A stretch of DNA of 64,000 bases from Terebella lapidaria (taxonomy: Eukaryota > Annelida > Polychaeta > Terebellida > Terebellidae), in the NCBI GenBank assembly GCA_949152475.1, contig OX424570.1:2716181-2780180 (forward strand), read 5' to 3'. Below the pieces are notes generated by a model, which made no database searches, was not told the origin of the DNA, and worked only from the letters and a program-made list of their open reading frames with translations. How positions within the stretch are numbered: position 1 is the stretch's first letter; each line of letters opens with the position of its first letter. The translations under genes and the position numbers were made by a program. Positions 10,701 through 20,900 of the stretch are shown here, one piece after another.

Positions 10701-12382
10701 GCACAGAAATAGTGCGACCCGGCCAGGGCATCGAAGGTATCCTCAATGTGCGGGAGAGGATATGAGTCCTTCCGCGTGGCATCGTTGAGTTTCCGATAGT
10801 CCACGCAGAACCTCCACGAGCCGTCCTTCTTCTTCACCATAACCACCGGACTGGCCCAAGGGCTGTCACTGGGTTCGATGATGTCCAAGTCGAGCATCTT
10901 TTGCACCTCCTGGTCTATGACCTCTTGGTGCACTATTGCTGCCCGACGAAGACGCTGCTTGAGAGGACGCTCGTCCACGAGGTCGATGCGGTGCTTGGCG
11001 ACGTCAGTCTTGCCAACCGCACCATCAGGACCCATGAACACATCCGCATACTGCCGCAGCAGTCTGCGGAGCGCTTGGCGCTGCTCTTCATCCAACCGGT
11101 CCTTCGGAACCCGAGATTCCAAATGGTCCGGTAGGGTGAACGGATCATCTCCGGCGGCCGCCGCCGCGCACGCAGCGCGGCAGACCGGATCGTCGGGGAT
11201 GACACGACTCGAAGCCGCGGGAATAGCAGTAGCTGCTATGCATCCGCGCTTCAGTACAATCGGAGCATCCGTAGGATTCACCACGAGGATGGGCATCGCG
11301 CGGGGGTTGGACATGACCAGGGCCCCACCCAGCACGAGCCCAGTTCCTGCGGCGAAACTGCTCACGGGTTGCACTATACACGGACGACCATCGAGGGGCA
11401 TGCGGGGACGCCGCGGCCTCGTCTCGATGATCATCTCACTCACCGGCGGCACTACTACAGTGCGCGATGTCCGCATCTGGAATGAATGCATCGGGCCCGA
11501 GCGGAAGAGGAAGTGTGTGTCCTCTCCCATCCGGAACTCGCCAGCGCTAAAGTTGGCAATCACCCGGTGGACCCGTAGGAAATTCATCCCAATTATCCCG
11601 GCCGCTCCGATATCCGCCACGATCGCCTCTGTCAGATACACCTTGTCCCCAAGGGTAATAGGCAGATCGATGATGCCATGGATACGGATGCGGTTGTCTC
11701 CCGCTCCGTAGAGCTTGTACGGTCCGGGATCTCGCAACTCAAGGTTGCGGAGTGCGGGCTCCTTCCTAAACGTTCCGGCGGCCACGAGGGTCACCTCCGA
11801 GCCTGAGTCTATGAGGAACCGGACCGGCTCCCGTCCGAAGGACAGGGGCAGGTACCAGCAGGGGTCCCTCACCAGCGCGCAGGTCGGGCGATACCTTTCG
11901 CACGCGCTGGGCTCATCTACGGAGTCCTCGCCATCCGCCTCAGCCGCGGAGGAGCTAGACTGGTCTCCAAGGACTACTTCCGGAGAAGTCATATCCACTT
12001 GGGGTCCGTCCTGCTGATCAGCGGGTGGGGCGGCATCGTTTGCCACCGAACAACTATCCCCGGACGCAGTGTTGGTCGCCACCACGTCCGGATCTAGTTT
12101 CCCTGCCGCGGGTTCCGATTCTGCTGTCCCGGAGGACCAGACCGGAAGGAATTCCTCCGTTGCGGGCCAGGGAGAGCTCCCTGGTATCCGCGCGACCGCA
12201 GGCGTTCCAACAACTCTGGACACTTCAGCCAAAAGTGTCCCTGCTTTCCGCAGAAGTAGCAGGGACGGTTCTGAGCTGGTCCGGAGGTGAACGCGCAACA
12301 TTCTGCGGCTCCCGGAGCTTCGAGCCCGGCGCAGTGCGCAATCATCTGCGCGGCGCCGAGGTCGTATTCCTCCATGTCGCAC
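7787..12382 (-). CDS. pol: element A Pol (protease-RT-RNase H-integrase)
   Basis: The open frame is 1531 codons, but translation is expected to enter by -1 frameshift from gag at 12097-12103, so true Pol begins at about residue 96; the first 95 codons are gag read in another frame. Numbered from 12382, the domains are: aspartic protease (DSG 192-194, IIGMNF near 263-268); reverse transcriptase (first catalytic Asp 563, YIDD 625-628); RNase H (Asp 772, Glu 815, Asp 840); integrase zinc finger (His 1099, His 1106, Cys 1136, Cys 1139); DDE core (Asp 1168, Asp 1228, Glu 1264, spacing DD35E); and a GPF module at 1406-1408. The order protease-RT-RNase H-integrase defines Ty3/gypsy. The tail is proline- and acid-rich, without a chromodomain. 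A Ser/Asp-rich linker (about 900-1010) separates RNase H from integrase. No lesion is visible, so the enzymes of this copy may be functional. Confidence 0.95.
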   Translation of the reverse strand: MRHGGIRPRRRADDCALRRARSSGSRRMLRVHLRTSSEPSLLLLRKAGTLLAEVSRVVGTPAVARIPGSSPWPATEEFLPVWSSGTAESEPAAGKLDPDVVATNTASGDSCSVANDAAPPADQQDGPQVDMTSPEVVLGDQSSSSAAEADGEDSVDEPSACERYRPTCALVRDPCWYLPLSFGREPVRFLIDSGSEVTLVAAGTFRKEPALRNLELRDPGPYKLYGAGDNRIRIHGIIDLPITLGDKVYLTEAIVADIGAAGIIGMNFLRVHRVIANFSAGEFRMGEDTHFLFRSGPMHSFQMRTSRTVVVPPVSEMIIETRPRRPRMPLDGRPCIVQPVSSFAAGTGLVLGGALVMSNPRAMPILVVNPTDAPIVLKRGCIAATAIPAASSRVIPDDPVCRAACAAAAAGDDPFTLPDHLESRVPKDRLDEEQRQALRRLLRQYADVFMGPDGAVGKTDVAKHRIDLVDERPLKQRLRRAAIVHQEVIDQEVQKMLDLDIIEPSDSPWASPVVMVKKKDGSWRFCVDYRKLNDATRKDSYPLPHIEDTFDALAGSHYFCALDLASGYWQVEMEESDRAKTAFVTKNGLYQFKVMPFGLCNAPATFERLMEMVLKGFLWKRCMVYIDDVVVYGRSFEETLTNLQMVLHHIRGAGLKLKPSKCELFAQEILYLGFMVTGTGVRPDPAKVAAVQKWPPPCNVADVRSFLGFASYHRRFIRGFAEIARPLTILTEKGADFVWSAEQANAFSGLRQALVVAPVLRHPRPDCEFILDTDASNFALGGVLSQIVDGQERVVAYASVALSRSQMNYCTTHRELLAVVTMTKRFRHYLLGRHFRLRTDHSSLRWLLNYSEADGLVARWLVKLQEYDMQIEHRACKLHGNADGLSRCHKCKNPGCAGMAPFQQAADSSSDSELDVPGRPQAAVPSNNTAAGASRAHLRARTRRYRRGRPAYEAEVRLSSSESSSSPAVYSSWVPSSSGESEYERSLPPVVMAAAAQPDATDEEPNYLGGYSPAQIAAAQRADRALAPVITALEAGQKPSKDERKTYREETLSLVSQWERLSLRDGLLYRRYEPPTPLPPIWQLVLPAELRKEVLHQLHDLRVTGHLGIRRTVHRLQQRFHWPGSGLDVQRWCAACPRCQARKGVPTPGRHPLTTVKAGAPFDRIALDILDTHRVTPRGFRYILVISDYFTKYTDAYPLRRQTADEVARLLVNRWVVYHGVPKQVHSDQGTQFESNLFRNLAQMLGSTKVRTTPYRPQSDGQVERFNRSVLNMLAAFVNDRANDWDDHLPYVLMAYRSSVHSSTGVTPHAMLYGRELNLPVDIMYPTAAETGAVPQCGPEYVEWIRRALANAHDFARARLDKSALRQKRGYDAHAKGRPAFAEGDKVRYYYPPLKQGNKFAKPWIGPFTVLKQVTDVDYRIRRDSDPDRVLVVHIDNLKKYEGPLVMDPLIQDAEPDDAPVWDPSGQHPRTPDERVRRMVGLPDLSDPSDDGLGGYQPDDGDPQVPPLPPVPADDGRPRRKPRAPARYGWE
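12060..12103 (-). promoter_or_regulatory. -1 ribosomal frameshift signal, element A
   Basis: The slippery heptamer GGGAAAC (12097-12103, minus strand) is in frame as CAG-GGA-AAC and is followed at once by the gag stop TAG. A hairpin starts 4-5 bases downstream: CCGGACG (12091-12085) pairs with CGTCCGG (12066-12060) around an 18-base loop. The frame relationship of gag and pol requires exactly a -1 shift. GGGAAAC is a known efficient slip site in retroviral gag-pro/pol junctions. Confidence 0.85.
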
Positions 12383-14001
12383 TCGTCCGACGGCGAGCGC
12401 GGCGCGGCGACCGGTGCCGCATGTGCGGGCGCCCCTGTAGAGGGTGCCGGCGCACTAACCCACTGCTGGGTAGGTTCCCTGGCGGGTTCCCGGACAACCG
12501 GGTCCTGCCACGGGGTTACCTGCGATGCCTTGACCGGAGGAGGAGTCGCCACCTGCGCGGGTACAGCCGGGGCCGGAGCCGAGGCTGGAGGCAACTGTCT
12601 AGGACGGACAGCCATCTCAAGCGCAAGCGCGGAATCTATCGCCTCCTCCATCGATCGCTTTTCATGGGTGGCCAGCCCGTACGCTAGGTGGTAAGGCTGG
12701 CCATCGATGAACTGATCGATCAGCATCGTCTCAAACCGTCTGGAGTCCATGTCCGGAAAGGCTCTCCGGCCGAGTATGCGTAAGCTGTACGCATAGTCTG
12801 TCACGGACTCAGTCGGCTGGCGGATACGCGCCTTGAACTCTCGTTCAGACTGCCGCCGATTGGTCGTCGGCGGGAACAGCAGGCGAAGTTGACGAGCAAC
12901 CTCGCCGAACGTCACTGTTCCTACCGGCAGACACGGCATCACGCGGAGAGCTTTCCCTTCCAGGCTCCCCGCGAGGACGTGTCCAGCCTCAGGCTGGGAC
13001 CATCCTTCGTACACGGCGGTACGCCATACCTGGAGCAAGTAGTCCTCCAAGTCGGCGTTATCCCCGTTGAACCGTTTCCGCCACGAAGAGTGGTCGGGCC
13101 CGTCATCGCGTTTGTTACGCGCCCGACGTGCGGTCCCGGCTCCGGGGTCGTCCGTGTACTGCGGCAAGTTCCGCGCGCTTCCCGCACCTGCGGCAGAGTC
13201 TGCCGGAGCAAACATCGACGCCGCGGGCATAGGAGCAGGGAAGCTCACGTTTGCCGCCGGGATCATTCCCGCTGAAAACCCACCCTGGCTAGGTGCGGGC
13301 GGGGCTCCCATCGAACCTACTGGGTAGGCTCCAGAAGGGGCGGCAAAGCTTGGGGCCGGAGCCGCCTGTTGCCACTGCCCGTCCGACACACTGTACGTGC
13401 CAGGGTAAGTCGACCACGCGGCTTGCGCTCCAACCGTCGGAACGGTCGACGCGGTCGCCAACGTGGTGCCTCCGAGCCGCGGGGCAGGCGCGGGTCCCAT
13501 TGCGGGGGCCACTGGCGCCTGCGGACTCGGCAGGACTTGGGGAGGGGCTACTGGCCCAGACATCCCCGGACTTAGGGTGACCGACGGGTCAACGCTCGAA
13601 TGCAGCTGATTCCGCTTGAACAGTACAAGCGCCTCGGATATCAGCCACCTCTCCCTCTCCGTCAAAGGCCCCGAATTGCCTTGTGACAGCGGAGAAGGGG
13701 AGCGGTTCCGCCGGTCTGATCGTCCCTGATGGGGCGACCGGGCGCGGTCATAGCGCCCGAGGGGGGCCAGCTCGCCAAGTGCGTCGGTGAGCTGATCCAC
13801 CACACTGCCCGGTGCGGACCGACCAGAACCCATGCCGGAGGCTCGCGAGGGAGTCCACCCGGCCGGGTGCGGCATCTGGTATGACTGGTCCGCTCGTCCA
13901 GAAGGACCCGCATGCATCGGCGCTCGATTCCGGACGCTCGAAGGCGTCTTATGGAAGGGTGCCGATTGCCACGGATCTGTTCTGTTCGTTGCCAGCTCCA
14001 C
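12094..14001 (-). CDS. gag: element A Gag, main open frame
   Basis: A 635-codon frame encodes a capsid/nucleocapsid protein. A Pro/Ala/Gly-rich N-terminal half precedes a retrotransposon Gag capsid-like region (about residues 300-470, starting near SSWRKRFNGDNADLEDYLL). A second low-complexity Pro/Ala linker and one CX2CX4HX4C zinc knuckle (about residues 581-594) follow. The stop at 12094 lies directly after the frameshift heptamer. The start at 14001 is the first Met of this frame, but the natural N-terminus lies upstream in another frame (13949-14287). Comparison with element B shows that A differs by a net loss of 23 bases around 13970-14010, which breaks the frame. An N-terminally shortened Gag from 14001 is possible. 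Confidence 0.9.
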   Translation of the reverse strand: MELATNRTDPWQSAPFHKTPSSVRNRAPMHAGPSGRADQSYQMPHPAGWTPSRASGMGSGRSAPGSVVDQLTDALGELAPLGRYDRARSPHQGRSDRRNRSPSPLSQGNSGPLTERERWLISEALVLFKRNQLHSSVDPSVTLSPGMSGPVAPPQVLPSPQAPVAPAMGPAPAPRLGGTTLATASTVPTVGAQAAWSTYPGTYSVSDGQWQQAAPAPSFAAPSGAYPVGSMGAPPAPSQGGFSAGMIPAANVSFPAPMPAASMFAPADSAAGAGSARNLPQYTDDPGAGTARRARNKRDDGPDHSSWRKRFNGDNADLEDYLLQVWRTAVYEGWSQPEAGHVLAGSLEGKALRVMPCLPVGTVTFGEVARQLRLLFPPTTNRRQSEREFKARIRQPTESVTDYAYSLRILGRRAFPDMDSRRFETMLIDQFIDGQPYHLAYGLATHEKRSMEEAIDSALALEMAVRPRQLPPASAPAPAVPAQVATPPPVKASQVTPWQDPVVREPAREPTQQWVSAPAPSTGAPAHAAPVAAPRSPSDECDMEEYDLGAAQMIAHCAGLEAPGAAECCAFTSGPAQNRPCYFCGKQGHFWLKCPELLERLRSRGYQGALPGPQRRNSFRSGPPGQQNRNPRQGN

Positions 14002-14287
14002 CCACCGCGCCTAACACGTCAAGGTCCGGCCTTGACGGCAACTCCTGCTGCGGCCCCGCGGGGCTCGACCCTACGTCCGAAGACGGGGCCAGGGACGCCG
14101 GAGTCGTCTCCGCGGACGGGGTCTTGTCCACGGAGGTTTCCGCGCGTTCCTTCCGGCCACCGGAGTCGTCCGGAGACGTCTCACAGTGGCTGTCGCGCGA
14201 CCGGGTGTGGTCCGCGACATTTCCACCCTTATCCCTCCCCTTGGATTCATCGGCCTTATCTTTGGCCTTATCTTTCTCCTTGGTCAT
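13949..14287 (-). pseudogene. gag: element A Gag N-terminal fragment
   Basis: This 112-codon frame starts at the ATG 112 bases downstream of the LTR and encodes a Lys/Asp/Glu-rich leader (MTKEKDKAKDKADESK) followed by sequence matching the N-terminus of element B Gag. It runs off frame where A lacks 23 bases relative to B and ends 53 bases inside the main gag frame, so A's gag is split. Confidence 0.8.
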
Positions 14288-14380
14288 TGTTTGAGACGTC
14301 CTTGAGGAGCGGGCGATCCCCAGGGACTAAGGAGGCTACAACACTGTGACGGTAGGCTGCGATGGAACACTGTCGGACTG

Positions 14381-14398
14381 ATCCTGGTCACGGCACCA
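14381..14398 (-). promoter_or_regulatory. primer binding site, tRNA-His type (element A)
   Basis: The plus strand ATCCTGGTCACGGCACCA ends one base before the LTR. It reads like the 3' end of an animal tRNA-His including CCA, as I recall that tRNA. The minus strand TGGTGCCGTGACC... is therefore the complementary primer site. Confidence 0.75.
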
Positions 14399-14927
14399 AT
14401 GTAAAGTTATTGACTACCGTCCGCTCTTCGGGATCCTCGAGGATAGTCCTCTCTCATCCGAGTCCTTGCGGACGCGCATCCGCTATTCCGGATCCTCGCG
14501 GCAGGGCCGCTCACCGGAGGTCGCGGCGGACACGGTAACTACTTCATCATTAACGGTAACCAGGTAACAGCCCACCCGACACTCCCAGGCCTACGGACAC
14601 CGTTCAGAAACTGGTTCATCACCACGGTGTTAACTGGCGGGGCCTGGCGAGCCGCGGTCTGCCTCGGGGACGGAACCCCGTACAGTCCGACATGCTGGCC
14701 AGAGCCTCTGTCACATGTCCCGGGAAGGGAGAGAGCTGGCGATCCACAGGGCCGAAGGCCCCCGAGTCAGCAACTCGTCTCTCCCAGCCCGGGCCTCCCC
14801 ACGGAAATCGTCCCCAGGGCTCTAGGAGCCCACTACTCAGACCCAGGGAACACAAAGCTCATGGCGAGCCTCGTGTGCGTCCTAGTCTCGATCTTGGACA
14901 ATCTCCTCGATCGAGTCGCTTCCAGTG

Positions 14928-14935
14928 TATATATA
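14928..14935 (-). promoter_or_regulatory. LTR TATA box, element A
   Basis: TATATATA within an AT-rich island of an otherwise GC-rich LTR, about 200 bases from the U3 end. The same box at 25123-25130 serves element B. Element A used this box of B's other LTR as its insertion site. Confidence 0.6.
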
Positions 14936-15013
14936 ATACACCAGAAACTGTAGGGCGCACGCGAGGTTTAATCGATCCATTGTTATAGTTTACTGGAGCG
15001 TAAATTACAATAC

Positions 15014-15027
15014 GTCGCCGTGGCAAC
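15014..15027. promoter_or_regulatory. X-box-like site in LTR U3
   Basis: GTCGCCGTGGCAAC fits the RFX X-box consensus GTNRCC-N2-RGYAAC. It is present in every LTR copy: 5035-5048, 15014-15027, 15219-15232 and 25209-25222, about 80 bases upstream of the TATA box. Confidence 0.4.
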
Positions 15028-15134
15028 GCACGCTCGAACGGAGCATGTCAAAACAAGGCCAAGTACGAAAAGGCCACATAAATGGCATTTATGTTTACAA
15101 TCACCTGCCGCGTGCTTAGGGCAAAATCGCCACA

Positions 15135-15339
15135 TATATAATACACCAGAAACTGTAGGGCGCACGTGAGATTAAATCGATCCATTGTTATAGTTTACTG
15201 GAACGTTAATTACAATACGTCGCCGTGGCAACGCACGCTCGAACGGAGCATGTCAAAACAAGGCCAAGTACGAAATGGCCACATAAATGGCATTTATGTT
15301 TACAAACACCTGCCGCGTGCTTAGGGCAAAATCGCCACA
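15135..15339 (-). repeat. element B 3' LTR, second fragment
   Basis: It starts with the duplicated TATA and continues the LTR exactly where 3885-4420 stops. The two pieces add to 737 bp after removing the 4-bp duplication, matching the other B LTR. Confidence 0.93.
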
Positions 15340-15352
15340 TTACCCCCTTCTT
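15340..15352 (-). promoter_or_regulatory. polypurine tract of element B
   Basis: Identical to that of element A and directly adjacent to the 3' LTR. Confidence 0.85.
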
Positions 15353-17979
15353 ACAATGTTGGTCCCCAACATGTTCCGCCTGCGCCCAAAACTGCAAAAC
15401 ACGACGAAGGCATCGCATGGCGGACCGAAGGAAGCAAGGTGAACGGTACCCAGAAGTCACGGCGCAACACACTAGGACTTTAAGAGTCCCTTTTGGAAGA
15501 ATGGGGAACTACCCCCGGACTTACGGAGTAAACTATAACGCGCTTTGCAATTTTGAATAAACCCTCATAAACAAGCTAAAATTTTGACCGAGGTGGTCCA
15601 AAACCGTGTGATGGCCTTGAAAGGTCATCCATTATAAAAGGACGGTGTGTCGAGTCTTTGGAATATCTTTAAGGTTAGACTTTAAATTTAGAAATTTTGT
15701 TGTAAAACGACACACCGAGTGATCAAAAGTGATAGTACCTCTAAAAATGTTGCCGACCGCCCTGCCGGCCGGCTCCTCAGATCCGCAGAACGGGTCTGAG
15801 GCAGGGCGGAGCCGCGGGAGCGACTCCGGCACGCCCGCATGACATATGTACATCTAGCAGACACACATACACCTGCGGACAGCTGTCGCAGACAGCTATC
15901 AAAGCCAACGCGGCAAGCCGCATCGACTGCCAGTATCTGTATACTGCAACCCGCACAGGCCTGTGTACAGACACGCAGATGGACGGACGTCTGCACTTTC
16001 ATGCAGCCGCCCGCCCGCCCGCACATCTTCAGCACGGCCCGCATGGGGAGTTTACAACTGACAAAATCACCCGCATCTCGAACACCGGACACGCGGATCC
16101 CGCGGAATTCAGCGCCGCATCGGCGGACGAAATGCGGATGGCACAAAACAAATGCGCTACACATCTGGAGATTAAATAAATAATCCGGGTTCGACATTGT
16201 TGTATAAATATACATGCAGCAAATGTTGACAGCTATTCTACACGCGTAGCAGTGCACGCGGAGTCACTGAAAACTTCTGTCCCCGGTCAAAATGACACAT
16301 TGCTCGAACCAAAATTCAAACACTATAAACTCATGCGGAAACAATCATTTCCCTCCGGTGACTCCTCACACTCCATGTATACGGGTAGAAAATGTATTTC
16401 TATCCCGGGGGACCTCGCAAATATATATTGTAATTAAGATTAGTCATTCGCTTTAGCGTCCGCACCGGCGGTCAATGACGTAAAATTAATCACACAGCAA
16501 GGTGGAAATTGGGCTTAAAATTGACAGTAACCACTAACTTGTGGTTGTTACGATTATGTCAGACGAAAACAACAATAAATTGTCATTCTCCAGTCTTTTC
16601 GGATATGCACATCAATCCGTCACTGTCAAAATTAACGCAATTCCTTACACCCCTCTTTCGAGAGCGGAAATCTCCCGATTTCTTACTCTCTATTGCACCG
16701 GAAAGGAAATTTCACATACTTGTCTCAATTGTGTCATTAATCGAGCAAGAACAGAATTCTCCAGAGACATGCCGCACACTTGTGGCTTATATAATCCACT
16801 CACTAAATAATAAGGTGAGATGGAAAATAAACAAAATCACTCCCCATAGCCGCTGGTACGCTTACAGGGCGATCGGACATACCCATGACGTCCGGACAGA
16901 CAATTGGGCGCCCTATGGGCGGTAGCGACCCGCCCACTAGCAATCCCAACGTACAGCCCGACCGCGGAGCGGTGTCCGGTCCAACCCAGAGCCAATCCAA
17001 ACGACTACCGGAGCGCGGAACCAATAGATTAGACGCGGAGCCGGCATGGTCCGTAGCCCCTATGGCTAGGGGGAACGTGCCCGTCATGCCGGCGCCCAAT
17101 CTAGAGGATCCCTAACATGATGAAATCAATAGCCGGCGGACGTCCGGAACTGCCCGCGGACGGAGTTCAGAACGAACGCCCACCATAAATTTGGCATATT
17201 GACCTTATCCAATGACAATGATAGGGATTAAAAGCCACAAAGCATGCTGCGCATGTACAATACGACCCCCTTCTTAGAAAGGGGCCGGGGATCCGGTCAT
17301 CCCGGCCGGACCGCGTATTATAAGGTGCGATCCGGACGAAAATGAGCGTCCCCCACTGCCGCGGCTGGTCCGCACGCGCGGACTTAACAGCCGGTCCATT
17401 ATAAATAATGGTAAACGGTTTCCTGCCGTAGAAACCTTAAACTACTATAACCGCAATTACAGTAGTGGCGCACGGGGGATAACTACACCGAAGTGCGTCA
17501 TCTTAAAGCGTCCGGACGCCGGACGAGTCACGCGGACGAACCGCGGACATCAGTCCTCACATCCGGATGCTATCCCCGCGTCCAGTAGCCAGTTCCCAAA
17601 TCCGTGGGAAGGCGCTTCTCCCGTAGCGGACGTAAATCCCAACCTCAGTCTGGCCACATAAGAGGTTGTTCCGGGACCAGGGGCGTCCGGCCGAATCACA
17701 AAATTCGTCCGGCCAGCGTAACCGTGTGGCGGATTACGCCGGACAGCCGTCCACAAGGTGCGGACAGGCCATCCGCACGTCCCTGGCGCTAGAAACTACA
17801 GGAGGGCGGATGCGGAGCGGCGGCGTTACGACATGAAAGTCTCCGCGGACCTCAACTCCGAAGATAGCCACAAAGTAGCCACCCGCGGAGGTAAGTCGTG
17901 CGGACTCTCACGGAACGACCTAAAACCCATCCATAGTATGACAGACGGGTACCGCAGACGCATCCGCATGGGCGGAAGG
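15353..17979 (-). other. long non-coding 3' region of element B
   Basis: It parallels 5169-7786 of element A and keeps the same stem-loops (15757-15809) and antisense TATA box (15633-15640). No coding frame is supported. Confidence 0.72.
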
Positions 17980-20900
17980 TTATTCCCACCCATACCGGGC
18001 TGGCGCACGTGGTTTCCGGCGTGGCCGCCCGTCATCCGCAGGTACTGGAGGGAGTGGGGGTACCTGCGGATCGCCGTCATCTGGCTGATAGCCACCCAGT
18101 CCATCATCTGACGGGTCAGAGAGGTCCGGGAGGCCCACCATACGGCGCACACGCTCGTCCGGAGTCCGCGGATGCTGACCGGACGGATCCCATACGGGAG
18201 CATCATCCGGTTCCGCATCTTGAATTAGCGGGTCCATGACAAGCGGGCCCTCGTACTTCTTCAGATTATCGATATGGACAACCAGAACCCTGTCCGGATC
18301 GGAATCCCTCCGGATCCGGTAGTCCACATCTGTCACCTGTTTCAGTACTGTAAACGGGCCTATCCACGGCTTAGCAAATTTATTGCCTTGCTTAAGCGGC
18401 GGATAATAGTAGCGCACCTTGTCGCCCTCCGCAAAAGCTGGCCTACCCTTAGCATGGGCGTCATAGCCTCGCTTCTGCCGGATGGCAGACTTGTCCAGGC
18501 GCGCGCGCGCGAAATCATGGGCGTTCGCCAGGGCGCGGCGAATCCACTCCACGTACTCCGGACCGCACTGGGGTACTGCGCCGGTCTCTGCCGCAGTTGG
18601 ATACATAATATCCACGGGCAAATTTAGCTCCCGGCCGTACAACATCGCGTGCGGAGTAACTCCGGTCGAAGAGTGGACCGACGACCTGTACGCCATTAAG
18701 ACATACGGGAGGTGGTCATCCCAATCATTCGCACGATCATTCACAAAGGCCGCCAGCATGTTGAGGACCGATCGATTAAAGCGTTCGACCTGGCCATCAG
18801 ACTGGGGCCTGTAGGGGGTGGTCCGCACCTTGGTACTCCCTAGCATCTGTGCTAGGTTTCGGAACAGGTTGCTCTCAAATTGCGTGCCCTGATCCGAATG
18901 TACCTGTTTAGGTACCCCATGGTACACCACCCATCTATTCACCAATAACCGAGCTACCTCGTCCGCAGTCTGGCGGCGCAGTGGGTAGGCGTCGGTATAC
19001 TTGGTAAAATAGTCGGAAATCACTAGGATGTACCGGAAACCACGCGGGGTAACCCGGTGGGTATCCAGTATATCCAAAGCTATCCGATCAAACGGCGCGC
19101 CAGCCTTAACCGTGGTTAAGGGGTGGCGGCCAGGAGCCGGAACTCCTTTCCGAGCTTGACACCGTGGGCAGGCTGCGCACCACCGTTGCACGTCCAAACT
19201 GCTACCAGGCCAATGAAAGCGCTGTTGTAGCCTATGGACGGTCCTCCGGATTCCCAAGTGACCGGTCACCCGGAGGTCATGCAACTGGTGGAGTACTTCT
19301 TTCCGCAGCTCCGCCGGAAGCACCAACTGCCATATAGGAGGCAGTGGAGTCGGAGGCTCATAGCGCCGGTACAAGAGGCCATCCCTCAAGGAGAGCCTTT
19401 CCCACTGGGAGATGAGAGACTGGGTCTCCTCCCTGTAGGTTTTCCGCTCATCCTTAGAGGGTTTCTGGCCGGCCTCAAGGGCTTGGATTACCGGTGCCAG
19501 AGCACTGTCAGCTCTCTGCTTCGCAGCCAGCTGCGCCGGAGAGTAGCCACCTAGGTAATTAGGCCCCTCATCCGACGCGTCCGACTGCGCCGCAGCGGCC
19601 ATCACCACAGGGGGTAAGGACCGCTCATACTCAGACTCGTCCGTGGACGAGGGTACCCACGAGGAGTACACCGCCGGACTTGAGGAAGACTCGCTGGAGC
19701 TGAGCCGCACCTCCGCTTCAAATGCGGGACGCCAACGCCGGTAACGGCGGGTCCTCGCGCGGGAGTGAACTCCTGCTGCTCCGGCCGCCGTGTTGTTAGA
19801 GGGGGCGGCGGCCTGCGGTCTCCCCGGAAGGTCCACTTCCGAGTCTGAGGAAGAATCCGCGGCGTGCAGGAATGGAGCCATCCCTGCACAGCCAGGATTC
19901 TTGCACTTATGACAACGGGACAAGCCGTCCGCGTTGCCGTGCAACTTACCGGCGCGGTGCTCAATTTTCATGTCATACTCTTGGAGTTTGACGAGCCACC
20001 AAGCCGTCGGCCTCACTATAGTTGAGGAGCCATCTCAGCGAACCGTGGTCGGTCCGCAAGCGGAAATGGCGTCCCAACAGATAGTGCCGGAAGCGCTTGG
20101 TCATAGTAACAACCGCGAGCAACTCGCGGTGCGTGGTACAGTAGTTCATTTGAGAGCGGCTGAGAGCCACACTCGCATAAGCTACTACCCGCTCCTGCCC
20201 GTCCACGATCTGCGAGAGGACACCGCCGAGTGCAAAGTTACTCGCGTCAGTGTCCAGGATGAACTCGCAATCCGGACGAGGGTGCCGCAGCACCGGCGCA
20301 TCTGCCAAAGCCCTCCGGAGTTCCGCGAAGGCAGTTACCTGCTCTTCAGACCAGATGAAGTCGGCGCCCTTTTCCGTAAGGATAGTAAGGGGGCGCGCAA
20401 CCTCCGCAAAGCCTCGCACGAACAGGCGGTGGTAACTCGCGAAGCCCAAAAAGGACCTCACGTCCGCCACGTTGCAAGGCCGAGGCCAGTTCTTGACGGC
20501 CTCTAGCTTTTAAGGATCTGGCCTAACTCCGGTGCCCGTTACCATGAAGCCCAAGTACAGGATCTCCTGCGCGAAAAGTTCGCATTTACTTGGCTTCAAC
20601 TTGAGCCCTGCTCCGCGGATGCGATGGAGTACCATCTGGAGGTTGGTGAGGGTTTCCTCGAACGACCGGCCATACACGACGACATCGTCGATGTAGACCA
20701 TACATCGCTTCCAGAGGAACCCTTTAAGTACCATCTCCATGAGGCGCTCGAACGTCGCTGGAGCGTTACAGAGCCCGAACGGCATTACCTTAAATTGGTA
20801 GAGCCCGTTCTTAGTAACGAAGGCAGTTTTCGCCCTATCACTCTCCTCCATCTCGACCTGCCAATACCCGGAGGCCAGATCCAGAGCACAGAAGTAGTGC

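Larger units (their letters stand above)
4421..15134 (-). mobile_element. Ty3/gypsy LTR retrotransposon A, full length
   Basis: This is a 10,714-bp element with 735-bp LTRs that differ at only one position seen by eye (4497 A against 14476 G), implying very recent integration. It sits in the TATA run of B's 3' LTR; TATA is duplicated on both sides (4417-4420 and 15135-15138). Order on the minus strand is 5' LTR, leader with tRNA-His-type primer site, gag, -1 frameshift signal, pol, 2.6-kb non-coding 3' region, polypurine tract and 3' LTR. Pol is uninterrupted for more than 1400 codons. Gag is split between two frames near its start, so the copy is probably not autonomous as sequenced. There is no envelope-like frame and no chromodomain. 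Confidence 0.95.
14400..15134 (-). repeat. element A 5' LTR
   Basis: 735 bp, nearly identical to 4421-5155. On the minus strand U3 begins at 15134, an X-box-like site lies about 110 bases in, and the TATA box about 200 bases in; transcripts should start near 14900. Confidence 0.95.
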
